This document shows, piece after piece, positions 1-12,400 of a stretch of 64,000 nucleotides of DNA. Under the pieces are notes generated by a model, which was not told the DNA's origin, did not search any database, and saw nothing but the letters and a program-made list of their open reading frames with translations. Positions within the stretch are counted from its first letter, which is position 1. Each line of letters opens with the position of its first letter. Origin of the DNA: Adenanthera pavonina (lineage: Eukaryota > Streptophyta > Magnoliopsida > Fabales > Fabaceae); assembly GCA_026686845.1 (NCBI GenBank), contig JAIVEN010000014.1, positions 12,386,001 through 12,450,000 of the forward strand, read 5' to 3'. The position numbers were made by a program, and so were the translations under genes.

Positions 1-458
1 TTAAGATGATCAACTAATGCATATTCATGCAACATCCAGTTCGTCCTGCTGGCGTTCTTGGGGGAATTCCCCAAGTAGAAAACGAAAGTGGTCCGGGTGC
101 CCAAGACCACATTTCCACCACCACTCAAAACATTTCTGACCCCTCCCTTTCTCATCCAGTACCCGCTCTTGACCATCCTGATCTTCCTTCTAGTATCCTT
201 CAAAACCCTGGCAGTATAACAGTACCAATGTCTCTTCCTTCCGCGATAACCATAGGAAAAGCACCCAAATTCCGGCAATTGGAAAGGATCATGATCGTAC
301 AGGTCAAGCTCTCTGATAAGGTCCCAATTATGGAAATTAGCGATAGCGTTCTTGCTGGGTAAATAGTAACAGAGCAGCTGCTCTTCGGAAGGGTAGAATC
401 GGCAACCAGGTGGGAGGGAGGCGGGCAAAGTGGCTCTGGAGCATTGAGGCTCTCCCAT
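1..458 (-). CDS. NAC-domain transcription factor, 5' part (gene continues off the left edge)
   Basis: The frame opens at the ATG at 458 and stays open for 152 codons to the window edge. It reads as a NAC DNA-binding domain: LPPGCRFYPSEEQLLCYYL (subdomain A, about residues 14-33), then NWDLIRELDLYDHDPFQLPE (B), KSGYWMRKGG (D, the usual SGYWKATG altered), and TRTTFVFYLGNSPKNASRTN followed by WMLHEYAL (D/E). NAC proteins bind CACG-core promoters as dimers in the nucleus. The first intron common in NAC genes, near the B/C boundary, is absent: the frame runs straight through. The C-terminal activation region lies outside the window, so subfamily and function cannot be fixed. Other overlapping frames here (27-362 plus, 200-691 minus, 618-803 minus) carry no family motif. 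I translated by eye; family assignment is firm, membership within it is not. Confidence 0.9.
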   Translation of the reverse strand, partial: MGEPQCSRATLPASLPPGCRFYPSEEQLLCYYLPSKNAIANFHNWDLIRELDLYDHDPFQLPEFGCFSYGYRGRKRHWYCYTARVLKDTRRKIRMVKSGYWMRKGGVRNVLSGGGNVVLGTRTTFVFYLGNSPKNASRTNWMLHEYALVDHL

Positions 459-3427
459 GAATAGGAGAGATAATTAGGGTTTTGGGAAATTAGCAAGAGC
501 AAGAGGATAAGAGTGTGAGGGGTGAAGAAGGGTTTTGTATAAGAATGCCGAGGAAAGAAGCGTGCCCATGAAGCTTCTCTGAGTTCGCCGCGAGAAGGCG
601 CGTGTTTGTGCGCGACACTATGCTGCGTGTCGTGGGATCGGACCGAAGCCGTCAACAAAACTGTTGGTTGGTCTCTCACATCTCGAGGCACAGCTTTCCA
701 GAGTTCTGATTGGTGGGATTACGAGAATTTCGTGGACTATCCTTTTTAACGAAATCCCGTCTGTGATCTTCCGGTGCTGGCATGTTCTAATTGGCTGGGA
801 CACACATCCTTTCCGACTTCAGAGTTAAGCAATCAGAAATAAACAATATTGGAAATCATCCGGATTTTCCATATTCAGCTGAAAAAGAGACAAACGTTAT
901 TTACTCAAAATAAATGATAATACTTATTACTTTTTACTTTTTGATCATATAACTATATACATTTTCTCCAGCATGGCATGAAGATAAATAGATAATGAAG
1001 TGTTAATACTACTACTTAATAGTGCAATCTACTATTAATTTTATTACATAGTCCCTCCATTTAAAAATATAAATAGATTAAATAGTTGTGTTTGTAATTT
1101 TGACTAAAATATTATTATTTATTTTCTAGACAAACACTTGCTCCACCTACTATTATTTGTATTACTGAAGGATAAAAAAATTCAAAAATAAATAATATTT
1201 TATTCAAATTTTTAAATATTGATATTTTAAAATAAAATCAAAACTTCAAAGAAATAAATAGTTTGATGCAAATGAAGCATATTAATATATATATATATAT
1301 ATATATTGCCAAAATATTGATCTATTAATTTAATAATTGGATACAGGTATGGTCTAAAAATTAGGTATAACATTTAAAAGTTTTAACATTTAAAATCTTA
1401 GAAAACCATGTATATTATTTAGTATTATTAACGATAAGCTAATTATCATTACATTCATGTTGTTGGCAAAAAAAAAGCACTTTACCTCCATGTTATTATC
1501 GCGAGTTTTTATTTAGTTGCATCATATGATTAAATTTAAATCAATCTGAGGCCAATTATGTCTTTGAAGTATAAACGGTCTCCATCGATAATAACGAAAA
1601 AGATAACTTTGCTACCGATCGAGTTGAAGATACTAACGTTTTGTGAAGTAGAAATTAAGATGTACTTCACTCATTTGGCCTGTTAGGATCAAATCTTTCC
1701 AGGCAAATCATGGAAAAGAATAGCGCATTTAAAAAAAATCACTTTTACGGATTCTTTTCTGACTTGTGTGACGTACACATGCAGTATATTGAGGGTAAAA
1801 TTTTTTTTTATAAACACCAAGAGGATCCTCCAACAGAAAAGCAATCTCTTTATAATTTGGGAGTTAGTTCTTGAATTTAGAAAGAATACACAAATAGAAC
1901 AAGAAAAAGGAAGAGTCTGCTTTTAATTCGAATGAAAAAAGATGTTGTTTCCAAGGATATTAATTGTTAAAATTCGAAGCAATTACCCTTTTTTAATGAA
2001 TGCATGAAAGAGCAATTCAAGTAATGAATATTAATCAGATTTTGATACGAAAAATGTCATTTATATCAAAATATAAAATATCAAATATTTTAAAAATAAA
2101 AAAAAAATTCTTGAATGTTGCTAGGGATTGAACTCAGGAAAATATATTTAATCGATCTAACTATCTATTAACTGTGCCACGATTTTATTGACTAATAAAT
2201 AAATAGTTAACTAGATATTAACACTTCAATTTGAATGCTTGGGTTGGTCCCAAAAAAAAATGGATGATTGGGCTATGTGACCGCCTTGTTATCTTACTCC
2301 TCATGATGTTTTGTATATTTAAAAGCATGATAACGCTAAATTACAAGTTATTGAATTTGGGTTGTGAGACTTTGAAAGATCGTACTTAAGAGTTTCTTCT
2401 CATTCAGCTTCAACCATTAATATATAAGGGATTAGTATATTGTGGAATGTGTGCGAAATTTTTTTAAAAAATTTAGATATATTTAATTTTTCTCATCATA
2501 TTTTATTTTTGTGTGCATCAATAATGAATTTTTTAGATCACGGAGCAAGCCGTTATTTTATATATGAATTAAAATGACAAGGCCTTGCAGGTTTTTCGTG
2601 TTCTTTCTCGTCGTTCCAATAAAAACTTCTCGTCTGTCGTGGCAAAAAAAAAAAACTTCTGGTCTTTCATTTTAGTGCGTGCCAAATATTTCCTTAATAA
2701 TATTTAACTCCAAAAAATTCCATGCAAAATTTACTTAGATTTATATGGAACAACTAGCCTAAAAAAAATCGCACTGAGCAGAGAAATGCAGTTATACTAT
2801 TGCAGAATTTGATTAACCAGAATTGAAGCCGAAATATCATGGCTAGAAAAAAAAAAGCCGATATTATGTGTCTCTTTCCTGCCTGACCATGTCATTATCA
2901 GTCATATTTTGAGGTCACTTAATGCTGTAATTGCATTTCTAACTTGGTTATCTACTGCCCGAATGTTACGAACTTGGTTGTGTTAAGGCTAATGTCTTAA
3001 TTTAACTAATTTAATTTGATTAGAAGCCACCTGATTTGTAAATTCATTATACAATTATCTCATGCTTGGTAAAAAAAAAGATTTAAAAAAAAATAAAGAG
3101 AAAATATATCATAATGTATTTGATTCCTGATGAAAAAGTTATTTTTGACTACCAAATACATTAAAAATTAAAGAGTTATAATTGGCTCCCACATATATTA
3201 AAATAAATTTTCTCTTTTATTTTTTCTTTTTAAAACCCATTTTCTTTCTATCAAATATAATATTAGGGATTACTTAATATGAAGGAAGTATGAAAGAGAA
3301 GTTCAACTTTGAAACAATTGGTGTTTTGAGGAAGTTTGACTTTTCTACTTTCCCAACAAAACCTTGAGAAATTATACTCTATGAATGTCTTATAATGCTT
3401 TTCCAAAAATCCCTTAATTCATTAATC
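459..3427. other. Intergenic: upstream region of the NAC gene, then AT-rich DNA
   Basis: The first 400 bases should hold the NAC 5' leader and core promoter on the minus strand. I see no other gene. There is a TA-repeat microsatellite at about 1284-1306, a left MITE-like end at about 1050 (tccctccattt), and a weak tRNA-like/SINE relic at 2095-2181. The rest is unannotatable AT-rich sequence up to the copia 5' LTR. Confidence 0.6.
2095..2181 (-). repeat. tRNA-like / SINE relic
   Basis: On the minus strand the segment begins with GTGGCACAGTTAATAG, resembling a pol III A box (TRGCNNAGY). About 50 bases later it has GAGTTCAATCCC, resembling a B box (GGTTCRANTCC), and it ends in a run of ten T residues. 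That order and the terminal T run fit a degenerate tRNA-derived SINE. No cloverleaf can be folded by eye and no target duplication was found, so this is tentative. Confidence 0.3.
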
Positions 3428-3820
3428 TATTGTAAATATTATAATAATTATGTGGATATTCATAATCATCAACTATTGGTATTCTCTATATTTAATGTCT
3501 TCAATTTCATAATATCCTCAAGATTAATGTCCTACACTCTATAACATTTTTATTGAATGACTTTTAGGGAGTTTTTCATAGTTAATACACTATAACCTAC
3601 AAATAGGTAATATTATGTCATTATATTCTTTTTTATATTCTTGTAACCCTTTATGTAAACCTTTAATGGTTTGAGACCTATAAATGGTGGGCATGTATCT
3701 TGTGTCAACACACTTGAAGGGAATGTGAAAAAACTCTCCACTTTATTTTCTCCATATCTCTTCTCTTATTCATCTCTATTCTCTTATTCATCTCTCTTAT
3801 TTTTCTTCATTTTTATAACA
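3428..3820 (+). repeat. 5' LTR of the copia element
   Basis: It starts TATTGTAAATATT and ends TTTATAACA. It matches 15294-15677 throughout, including shared blocks such as CCTACACTC and TAATATTATGTCATTATAT. Placing the start at TAT rather than TG gives a perfect TAATC target duplication and puts the polypurine tract directly against the 3' LTR. Confidence 0.9.
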
Positions 3821-4075
3821 CGTTACCAACATAAATTGCTCGGAAATTTGAGATATATTTTCTATAATGCTTTATCAATTTATTATATTATATACAAAAA
3901 TAACTAATGTAACATCTATTGATTCTAATCTTTGATTATCTAATTAGGACCTTGTTAGTAGAATTTATATTGTTAAGTTTTTTTTCTTTCTTCTCCAGCT
4001 CCTTCTTTTTTTTGTTTCAAATTTAATTTTATCAGTATGTTATGATCATCTCATTTGAAAATATATATAATTGTA

Positions 4076-4339
4076 CTCCCTCCGCTCCTATATATAGGAT
4101 ATTTTGTCATGTTCCTAAATATAAGACCATTTATAATATATGAGGTAATATTTATTATACATTTTCAAAAAATACTCATATTTAATGTATTCAAAGAGAA
4201 TAAGAAAGAAATTAAATAAGGGTAGTTTTGGAAAAATGTTGGAATTTTTGAAGAAATTGAGGTAGTTAATTAGTTTTAATTCTCATTCTTAATCCGCGTG
4301 ATTCGGTTAAAATGATCTTATATTAAGGATCAAAGGGAG
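4076..4339. mobile_element. Stowaway-type MITE inside the copia leader
   Basis: It has terminal inverted repeats CTCCCTCCGCTCCTATATAT (left) and, read inwards from the right, CTCCCTTTGATCCTTAATAT. It is flanked by TA on both sides (4074-4075 and 4340-4341). It is non-coding and AT-rich. Copies of the same family lie at 21365-21633 and about 32950-33230, sharing blocks such as GAGGTAGTTAATTAGTTTTA. Confidence 0.85.
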
Positions 4340-4469
4340 TAATTTTTTTTAGTTTCAAAAGCATTATTATCATTATATCATGAACATTACTTAGTTATAT
4401 ATATATATATATATAATTTAGTGTGTAGATTCAATTTTGTTGTTGTATTTTTAATTTATCATTTTGTTT

Positions 4470-5270
4470 ATTAAATTTCTTTTTCAATTTCATAAAATTT
4501 TGTTGCTTTTGGAATTTTATTTGCATGAAGGATTGAAAGTGAAATATTTAATAGTGAAAGATCTACTGGAATTACAGAATAATCTGAAAGAAAGATATGA
4601 TCATAAAAAAACGGTGATTTTGGCCAAAGCTCGTTATGAATGGATGCATTTACATTTGCAAGATTTTAAAACTGTTAGTGATTATAATTCAATAATTTTT
4701 AAAATAAGTTCTCAATCGAAATTATGTGGTATAAAAATAACTTATGATGACTGATTGGAAAAAACCTTTCCAATTTTTTATGCCTCAAATATGCTTCTGT
4801 AGCAGCAATATTGTGAAAAAGGTTTTAAAAAGTATTATGAATTAATCTCATGACTTCTTATAGCTAAACAAAATAGCGAGTTATTAATGAAAAATCATGA
4901 TATTCTTCCCACAAGATCTACTCCATTCCCTAAAGCGAATGTGACAATGCATAATAATTATCATGCTCATGGTAGGGGCTGCAGTAATTACCATTTTTAT
5001 GGTGGTAGTGGTAACAATTATAATTAAAATGACCACCAAAAGAAAAAAAAATAATGAAGGGAAAAAAAAGGAAAAAGTGGTCTAAGTAACCCTCCAAAAG
5101 TCACAAAAAATCAATCTAAAAAAAATCAATATTTTAGATGTGGTATAAAAGAGCAATGGTCACGTACTTGTCATACACCTGACTATCTAGTAAAGATTTA
5201 TCAAGCCTACATAAAAAAGAAGGGGAAAATGTGGAAACAAATTTGACTTATCAAAATGACGATGTTGAGG
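4470..5270 (+). pseudogene. Copia gag remnant
   Basis: A single reading frame with in-frame stops (for example at 4752, about 4796 and about 4852) reads like copia gag: HEGLKVKYLIVKDLLELQNN, KARYEWMHLHLQDFKTVSDY, then EKGFKKYYELIS. It ends in a damaged CCHC zinc knuckle (YFRCGIKEQWSRTC) in which the first Cys is Tyr and the His is Gln. The N-terminal third of a normal gag is missing or unrecognisable. It cannot make a functional nucleocapsid. Confidence 0.8.
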
Positions 5271-5375
5271 CAAATTTTGCATACAATGATGATGATCTTA
5301 ATTGCCTTAATGAATCCATTGATATTAATAGCATTGATAGGACACATTTGAGTAATTATAATATTACCCGGTGGG

Positions 5376-5684
5376 ATGAAGTTTGTTATAGAAAATACAT
5401 TGTTCTCCACTAAATCTCGAATAAATTTATCAAGTTTTAAGGATTCCCATCAAAATAAATATCATATTGAGACTACAAATGAGAAAAATATTGAATATCT
5501 ACGTATTACAATTATTGTATCTGGAAAGAAGCATGTTTTGGAAAAATTACTTGCTTTATCATCTGGTTTGTACTATATATGTATATTAGTACAATTGAAA
5601 CAAATGTCTCAACAAACTAGAAGTTTACTGAAAGCAATACTTTTATCATTTAGCATGATCGGTTAGGTTATCTCGGATCAACTC
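5376..5684 (+). pseudogene. Copia GAG-pre-integrase segment (left part, before the LINE insertion)
   Basis: Recognisable segments are KSRINLSSFKDSHQNKYHIE and SGKKHVLEKLLALSSGLYY, followed after a frameshift by HDRLGYLGSTL, the histidine-containing start of the integrase zinc-binding region. The sequence is then cut by the RTE LINE at 5697 and resumes at 8885. Confidence 0.78.
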
Positions 5685-6040
5685 TGATACGAAATACAAC
5701 AACAACAACAATAGCCTTATCCCACTATGTGGGGTCGGCTACATGGATCAAACGACGCCAATGAGCTCTATCAAACACCATCTCTTCAAATAAATCATTT
5801 CTCGAAAAGGTCATTCCTTATAACTTCCCTTAATGTTCCTTTTGGTCTTCCTCTACGCCTTTTGATTGGGCTCCACATCATTTAATCAACTCTCTTCACT
5901 GGCTCCTCTTGCCCTCTTCTTTGTACATGCGCAAACCACCTTAAACGATTTTCCACCATTTTCTCCTCGATAGGTGCTACCCCAACTTTTCCTCGTATAC
6001 AGTCATTTCGTATCTTATCCAATTTTGAATGACCACACAT

Positions 6041-8121
6041 TCATCTCAACATTCTCATCTCCGCTACTCCCATCTTATGCTCTTGTTGTCCTTTCAAAGC
6101 CCAACATTCACTACCATATAACATTACTGGCCTTATAGCTGTTCTGTAAAATTTTCCTTTAAGCTTAGTAGGCACTTTACGGTCACAAATAGCTCCTGTT
6201 GCTTTCCTCCACTTTAACCATCCAGCTTGTATACTATACATAACATCCCCATCAATTTCACCATTATTCTGTAAAATTGACCCCAAATATTTAAACTTTG
6301 ACACCTCATGGATGATTTGCTCTCCAATTTTTACCTCTGAATCATTTCTAATTGACCTCTTATTAAATTTGTAATGCATATATTTCGTCTTACTTCTACT
6401 CAAACGGAAACCTTTTGATTCCAAAGTATGTCTCCATAATTCAAGTTTAGAGTTGACCTCTTCTCTTGAGTCCTCAATTAAAACTATATCATCTGCGAAG
6501 AGTATACACTTTGGAATTTCTTCTTGTATATGTTCAGTAAGAACATCCAAAACCAGATCAAACAGGTATAGACTCAAAGAAGATCCTTGATGTAAGCCTA
6601 TTGTTATATGGAAGTCCTTTGTCACACCTCCAGGGGTTTTCACACTTGTTGTTGCCCCCTCATACATATCCTTTATGGCTCGAATATAAGCCACACAGAC
6701 ACCTTTCTTCTCCATTACTTTCCACAATACATCTCTTGGCACTCTATCATAGACTTTTTTCAAATCAATGAAAACCATATTCAAGTCCCTCTCTTTACTC
6801 TGGTATCTTTCCATCAACCCCTTAATAAATAAATAGTATCTGTTGTAGACCGTCCTGGCATAAATCCAAATTGGTTTTCTGAAATACAAGACTCCTTTCT
6901 GAGTCTGTACTCAATCACTCTTTTCCAAAGTTTCATGGTGTGACTCATGAGTTTTATTCCTCGATAATTAGCACAATTTTGAATATCCCCCTTGTTCTTG
7001 TATATAGGCATCAGAGTGTTCTTTCTCCATTCCTCTGGTATTTTCTTAGACCTTAAAATCTCATTAAATAACTTAGTGAGCCACCAAACCCCCTTCTCTC
7101 CTAAGCACTTCCAAACTTCGATAGTAATACCATCAGGACCAATGACTTTACCATTATCTATTCTCTTAAGAGCTTCTTTCACCTCTCCAACCCGGATCCT
7201 ACGATAGAAATTCAAATTGAGATCATCTTCATGGGTTGTTAATCCTTCAGTATCAATAGTCATATCCAATCCATTATTGAAAAGCTTATAAAAGTAGCTC
7301 TCCCATCTTTCTTTGATATCATCGTCTGCAACTAAAATTTTTCCTTCTTCATCCTTAATGCATCTTACTTGGTCCAAATCTCTTAACTTTCTTTCCCTTC
7401 TCTTGGCAATTTTGTAAATCTTATGTTCACCATTCTTTGTTCCTAAATCCTGGTAGAATTCCTCAAAAGCTTTAGATCTAGCCTCGCTCACTGCTTTCTT
7501 AGTCTCCTTTTTAGCCAACTGATAATGTTTTCAATTTTCATCGATATTGTATAGATGCAAGGCTTTGAAACACTTTTTCTTATATTTGACCTTCTCCTGC
7601 ACACTCTCATTCCACCACCAAGATTCTTTATCCTTAGGTCTAAAACCTTTGGATTTACCCAATACTGCTTTAGCGGTATCCCTGATCCTTTTAGCCATCT
7701 CATCCCACAAGATATTAGCACTTCCTTGCAAGTCCCAATTACCTTTTTCCATAACTTTTCTCGTAAAGATCACTTGTTTCTCACCTTTTAGTTGCCACCA
7801 CTTAATCCTAAGATTTAAAACTTTTCGACTTTTCAGTTTATGGTTTTTAACTATCACATCAATGACCAAGACCCTATGTTGTAAAGTTAAACTCTCACCA
7901 GGGATTACTTTGCAGTCTTTACAAGTTGATCTATCTGAGTTCCTTACCAAAAAGAAATCAATTTGTGACCTTTGGACTCCACTCTTATATGTAATTAAAT
8001 GCTCCTCCCGCTTCTTGAAACAAGTGTTTACAATTGTAAGGTTGTAAGCCATTGAAAAATCAAGAATAGAATGTCCCTCCTCATTTACTTCTCCAAAGCC
8101 ATAACCACCGTGAACTCCCAT
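6041..8121 (-). pseudogene. RTE LINE: linker and reverse transcriptase domain, broken
   Basis: It continues the endonuclease frame, with a stop near 7531 (after YNIDEN) and then AKKETKKAVSEARSKAFEEF. RT motifs follow: GPDGITIEVWKCLGEKGVWW, PIYKNKGDIQNCANYRGI and ENQFGFMPGRSTTDTIYLL. A frameshift near 6830 moves to another frame holding FIDLKKVYDRVPRDVLW and the catalytic FADDIVLI. A TGA at about 6041 (WMCGH expected) interrupts the C-terminal region, which continues readably towards 5750. The Asp-Asp active site is intact, but no functional polyprotein can be translated. Confidence 0.9.
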
Positions 8122-8763
8122 TTATTGCCTTGTCTCTTTTCCAACATGACCATTAAGGTCGCCCCCAATGAGAATCTTTTCCTCTTGTGGGATATCTTCA
8201 ACCAAACCCTCCAGATCTTCCCAAAATTTTTCCTTAATATGTGTGTCCGACCCTACTTGAGGTGCATAAGCACTAATAACATTGAGTGTATCATGTCCAA
8301 TAGTCAATTTTAAGGATAGGATCCTATCTCTAATCCTTCTGACTCCTACCACATTCTTTTTCCAGTCTTTGTCCACAAGAATACCAACTTCATTTCTTGC
8401 TCTGACCTTCCCTACATACCAAAGTTTATAACCAGTAGTGTCTAACTCCTTAGCCTTTTCTCCCACCCATTTAGTTTCTTGAAGACATAAGATGTTAATT
8501 CTCCTTCGAATCATAGCATCCACCACCTCCATAGATTTACGAGTTAACGTACCAATATTCCAAGAACCAAATCTAATCTTGCTTTTCTGGGCTAGCTTCT
8601 TTACCCACATCCGTCCAGCATGATGTGGGAACCCTTGCTCATTTAACACTACACCCGGGCGCCGATGTAGCGGCTCTAGCTCATTTGACACTGCATTCGA
8701 GCCATACAGCGCGTTACTTCTGGGCAACAACCTAGCCTTAGCACATATACGTCTTTGATCCAT
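8122..8763 (-). pseudogene. RTE LINE: N-terminal APE-type endonuclease domain
   Basis: From the ATG at 8763 the frame carries AP-endonuclease motifs in order: RFGSWNIGTLT, ILCLQETKW, ISAYAPQVG and GGDLNGHVG. These are the Asn, Glu, Tyr and Asp/Asn metal- and DNA-binding residues of the EEP nuclease fold, which nicks target DNA to prime reverse transcription. A TAA at about 8122 interrupts the frame. The same frame continues at 8121 with MGVHGGYGFGEVNEEG, so only a point nonsense mutation separates the two parts. RTE ORFs normally continue without a break. Confidence 0.9.
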
Positions 8764-8884
8764 GTCATGAGATTTGACAGATTTTTACGTTGGCTGTCGA
8801 GGGCCTAACACAACCCTCCTCCTTTACCCAGGCTTGAGACCGGCTATGACACTACATAGGCGGAGTTAACTATGATACGAAATA

Positions 8885-9410
8885 TTACTGAAAATTTACA
8901 TGGACATCCATTGAAGAATCAAAAGATTCTTCAATTTAAAGATTTTCCATGTGCTACATGTTTTCAAGACAAATTAATTATAAGGCCATCATTAGCTAAG
9001 CTTATGGTTGAATCTCCTACATTTTTGGAATGTATTTAAGGTGATATATGTGGACTTATTCATCCACCATGTGGACCATTTAGATATTTTATGATTTTAA
9101 TAGATGTATCTATGAGGTCACATTTTTGCTTATTATCAACTTGTAATTTAACATTTTCTAGATTACTTACTCAAAGAATTCAATTAAAAGCAAAGTTTTT
9201 ACATTATGAAATCAAGACAATTCGTCTTGATAATACTAATGAGTTTGCATCACAGGCTTTTAATAACTATTGCATGTAACAATAGAAAAATTTGTTGCAT
9301 ATTTGCATACTCAAAATGGTTTAACAGAATCATTTATTAAATGTTCCAATAAATTGCTAGACCAATACTTATGAGAACAAAGCTTCCCATTTCAGCATGA
9401 GGACATGCAA
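8885..9410 (+). pseudogene. Copia integrase core (between the two large insertions)
   Basis: It resumes directly after the LINE target duplication with ENLHGHPLKNQKILQFKDFP and CATCF (the zinc-binding Cys pair). The integrase core follows: GDICGLIHPPCGPFRYFMIL and IKTIRLDNTNEFASQAFNNY. The conserved Asp of the D-D-35-E triad is visible in RLDNTNEF. Stops at about 9038 and 9277 and small frameshifts inactivate it. It stops at GHAI just before the next insert. Confidence 0.82.
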
Positions 9411-9412
9411 TA

Positions 9413-12400
9413 TGTAACAACCTTCATTATATTATCTCGAACTTAGTCTCTAACTAATAAGGTACAATTGACGATGTGTGTAGGACCGGAGGAACCAAGA
9501 GCAGAGAAAAGATTAAAGTGGAGGTAGAAAAGCTCCACACCATGATGAGACACAAGGCTGCCACGGCAAATAGCTTCAACTTTGGAAAATTTTCTGACAA
9601 AAAGGGCTTCACATCACGGTGAAGTTATCTGCCGCCACAACGCCAAACTGTGAATCAGTTTAAAACAGAAGCAATTCAGCCGAAGGAGAGAAAAGAGGAA
9701 TGGAATGAGAGATGTGGAGCAGAGCTAGGGTTCAAGATCTCTGGCAATTGGAAGTGATATTCAGCCTCTGAGAGCTTTGATCTTAGTTGGTAAGTGATTC
9801 TTGATCCTCCCTCTCCATTTTTCTTCGCTTTTTGAGTTGGATTTTCAGGTATATATGTTGGGTTTTCATTTTTTGCCAAATTCTATTGATTAAAATGGAT
9901 GTAATAGGATTAAAGATGTGTTATCTAATGTTAATGATACCTAGGTATGAGTTTTAAAGGGAGTATGTGTGATTTTACTTAAACCCTAGCTTTGTATTGA
10001 ATATGGTAGGTTGAAATTTGAAATGTATAGGGTTGATTAGGATGTGGAAGATTAATTAGAGCTCATTAACACATGAAAATGAAGTTAGAACCCTGGGTAG
10101 AGCTTAAATGGTTGAGTTATAGACTTTGGTCAGTATCTTATGTTAATTGAAGATATTATTACATTGTAGAGGTTTTTTGGTTGACCGAAGAAGTACAAGT
10201 TGTGGTTGGCAATCTGAGAAGCTTGTGGGATCCATGTGCATAGTATTAATAACCCAAGGTACCTGAGTGTTTGTATTGTGTGCATTATATGTTAGTATAT
10301 ATATGTATATATGTACATTCTCGTTCATACCACATTATTGTTATGTGTGTGTGTATGATTTTTTTATATATCATGATATGCACATGGCTAAACGTTATAG
10401 GATATGATGATGATTACATATGATGGCATGACATTACATGATTTCATAGCATGACAATGAGAAACATGATAATAGTGATGATTGTATAGTGATATAACAC
10501 GAACATCACTACCACATGAACATTGTGAAGAAAGGTGGATCGGTAGTGATGATGATATATGATATGATATGATGAGATGTAATATGGTGAAATAGGGAAG
10601 GAATCCCTGTTGTTAAATCATCTCTTATGGCCAAGAGAGCAAGACGGTAATAGACTATACCTTCCTTAAAATCACCATCATTTTGCGGTGGTCAAGGGGA
10701 AGAAAAGTCACAGTCCAAGCATTAGTATTACCTTTGGCTTGGTGTATTAGTGTTAGGTGAGTTTGGTGATATCCCAGAATCAGTCTTCACCGACTGTTAG
10801 AAGGGAGTCACCTATATGAAATGTCCTATTATAACGACAGCTCGTGGTTTTAGCTGTGTGCAAGGAAAAACATGGATTCTATTACATTTTGCATTCATCG
10901 CACCATGTGTATTAATGTATGAATTATTATATATGTTGATTGTGATTGTCCCTTGGTTACTGAGACTTTGTCTCACACTCCTTTCTCATGAACTAACATT
11001 TCATATGAAGGTTCTGACACTAGTCCAAAGAAGACAAAGGAATCATAGCTAATTCAATGTTGGGAACCTTCAAGTCATTAGTGATGTGTGTATTGTCTAT
11101 GTATGCATTATGCTAAGTAGGATAGCATGTTTGTCAGTTATATGAAGATAACGATATTGAGATAATGATGATTGTTTGATGTTTATGGTTATGAATGTTG
11201 TATAATGACATGGATGATTGTAATGATAATGTTGATGAATGACATGTTTGATTGTGGCATGTGCCAAAGTGGAGGTTATATGTATGTGTGATGATGGTTT
11301 GGACTCTGGTGTGGGACATTATTGATAAAACATGTGTCTTGTATCAGGATGATTTGAGCCCAAAAGGGAGTTGTTGGGCCTTGTATGTGTGTCTTGGTCA
11401 TGTAGCCTATCAAGCACCTGTTTGGATATGCTTTTAGAACGGAGTTTGAGCATAAAATCAATTTTCCAGTGAAAATAACATATTTGGCTTTCCTATCACT
11501 TGTATGTTTAAAAAGTAATTAAGGTTGAAAACTAAGTCTTGGCCGAAGCAACTTGGAGGGAGCTTTTTCGTTGCAGACTGCAGCTGAGTATTAATTATGC
11601 ATCAATTAAAATAAAATCAAATAAAAATAAATCAATAAAAATGAGAAAAAATAGAAAAATTAGAAGAATAAAATTTTCATAAAATTTCTCCTATCTAATA
11701 ATTAAAATGCTGTTTCAAAATTTTAATTTCCATAGACTATAATCTGTAAAAAAATGTCACATCAGATATACTATGTTTCAAATTAAATAAATAAAAATTA
11801 AATTTTTAATCAAAGGAAATTAAATTAATCATGAGATAGAGTTTAAACATAATTTGAAGAAAAATTATGAGTTTTATTGAAATTAATTTTCAAATAAATC
11901 ATTCAAACATAAATACATTAGTCTAAAACCAATTTTTATCATAATTACGTTGTAAAACCAATTCTACCAAAACTCATTTTTAACTAACTGAAAACCAAAC
12001 GGGCACTAAGTGGAATTGGGGTTCAAGGGGGCAAATCTCGGAAGTGTGGTTCTTTTGAGGTGAAACATCTTTAAGCAAGTTGGTTGAGTCAAGTAAGACC
12101 TGTATGAATGGTTTTTAGGTGCCAATTTGCTTTAGATGGCAATTGGAAGAGGTTTATGAAAAGTTTTGGTTAAAAAGCGACCAAAACAGTGTCAGTTGTC
12201 CAAAATTTCTATACGGAGATGGAATTGAGTGAAACTGGTGTCTATGGATAGATTAAGACAATATTGACTTGTAAGAGTTAGAATCAGATCAATCAGAGGT
12301 CAGAATATAAAATTATGCGCGTAGAAAGTTAACCTTGGAAGTTGAAATTTGCTAATATGGCGTCAGTAAAGGGGTAGTGCGGCCCCAAAAACCAGTCCGC

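Larger units (their letters stand above)
5697..8872 (-). mobile_element. RTE-clade LINE (non-LTR retrotransposon), nearly full length
   Basis: It is inserted in the copia integrase region in opposite orientation. It is flanked by a perfect 12-bp target duplication TGATACGAAATA (5685-5696 and 8873-8884). The minus-strand 3' end is a short TTG trinucleotide repeat, the kind of tail RTE elements use instead of poly(A). The 3.18-kb length, single ORF (APE endonuclease then reverse transcriptase) and 5' leader before the ATG at 8763 fit plant RTE elements. The coding frame has three in-frame stops and one frameshift, so the copy is dead, but it is much less decayed than its copia host and therefore younger. 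Confidence 0.95.

Noticed and set aside
27..362. 111-codon plus-strand open frame and the overlapping 200-691 minus frame
   Set aside because: Both are shadows of the NAC coding exon, which reads in a third frame with all NAC motifs.
3821..3845. Possible initiator-tRNA primer binding site after the 5' LTR
   Set aside because: The sequence CGTTACCAACATAAATTG does not match the usual TGGTATCAGAGC well enough to annotate.
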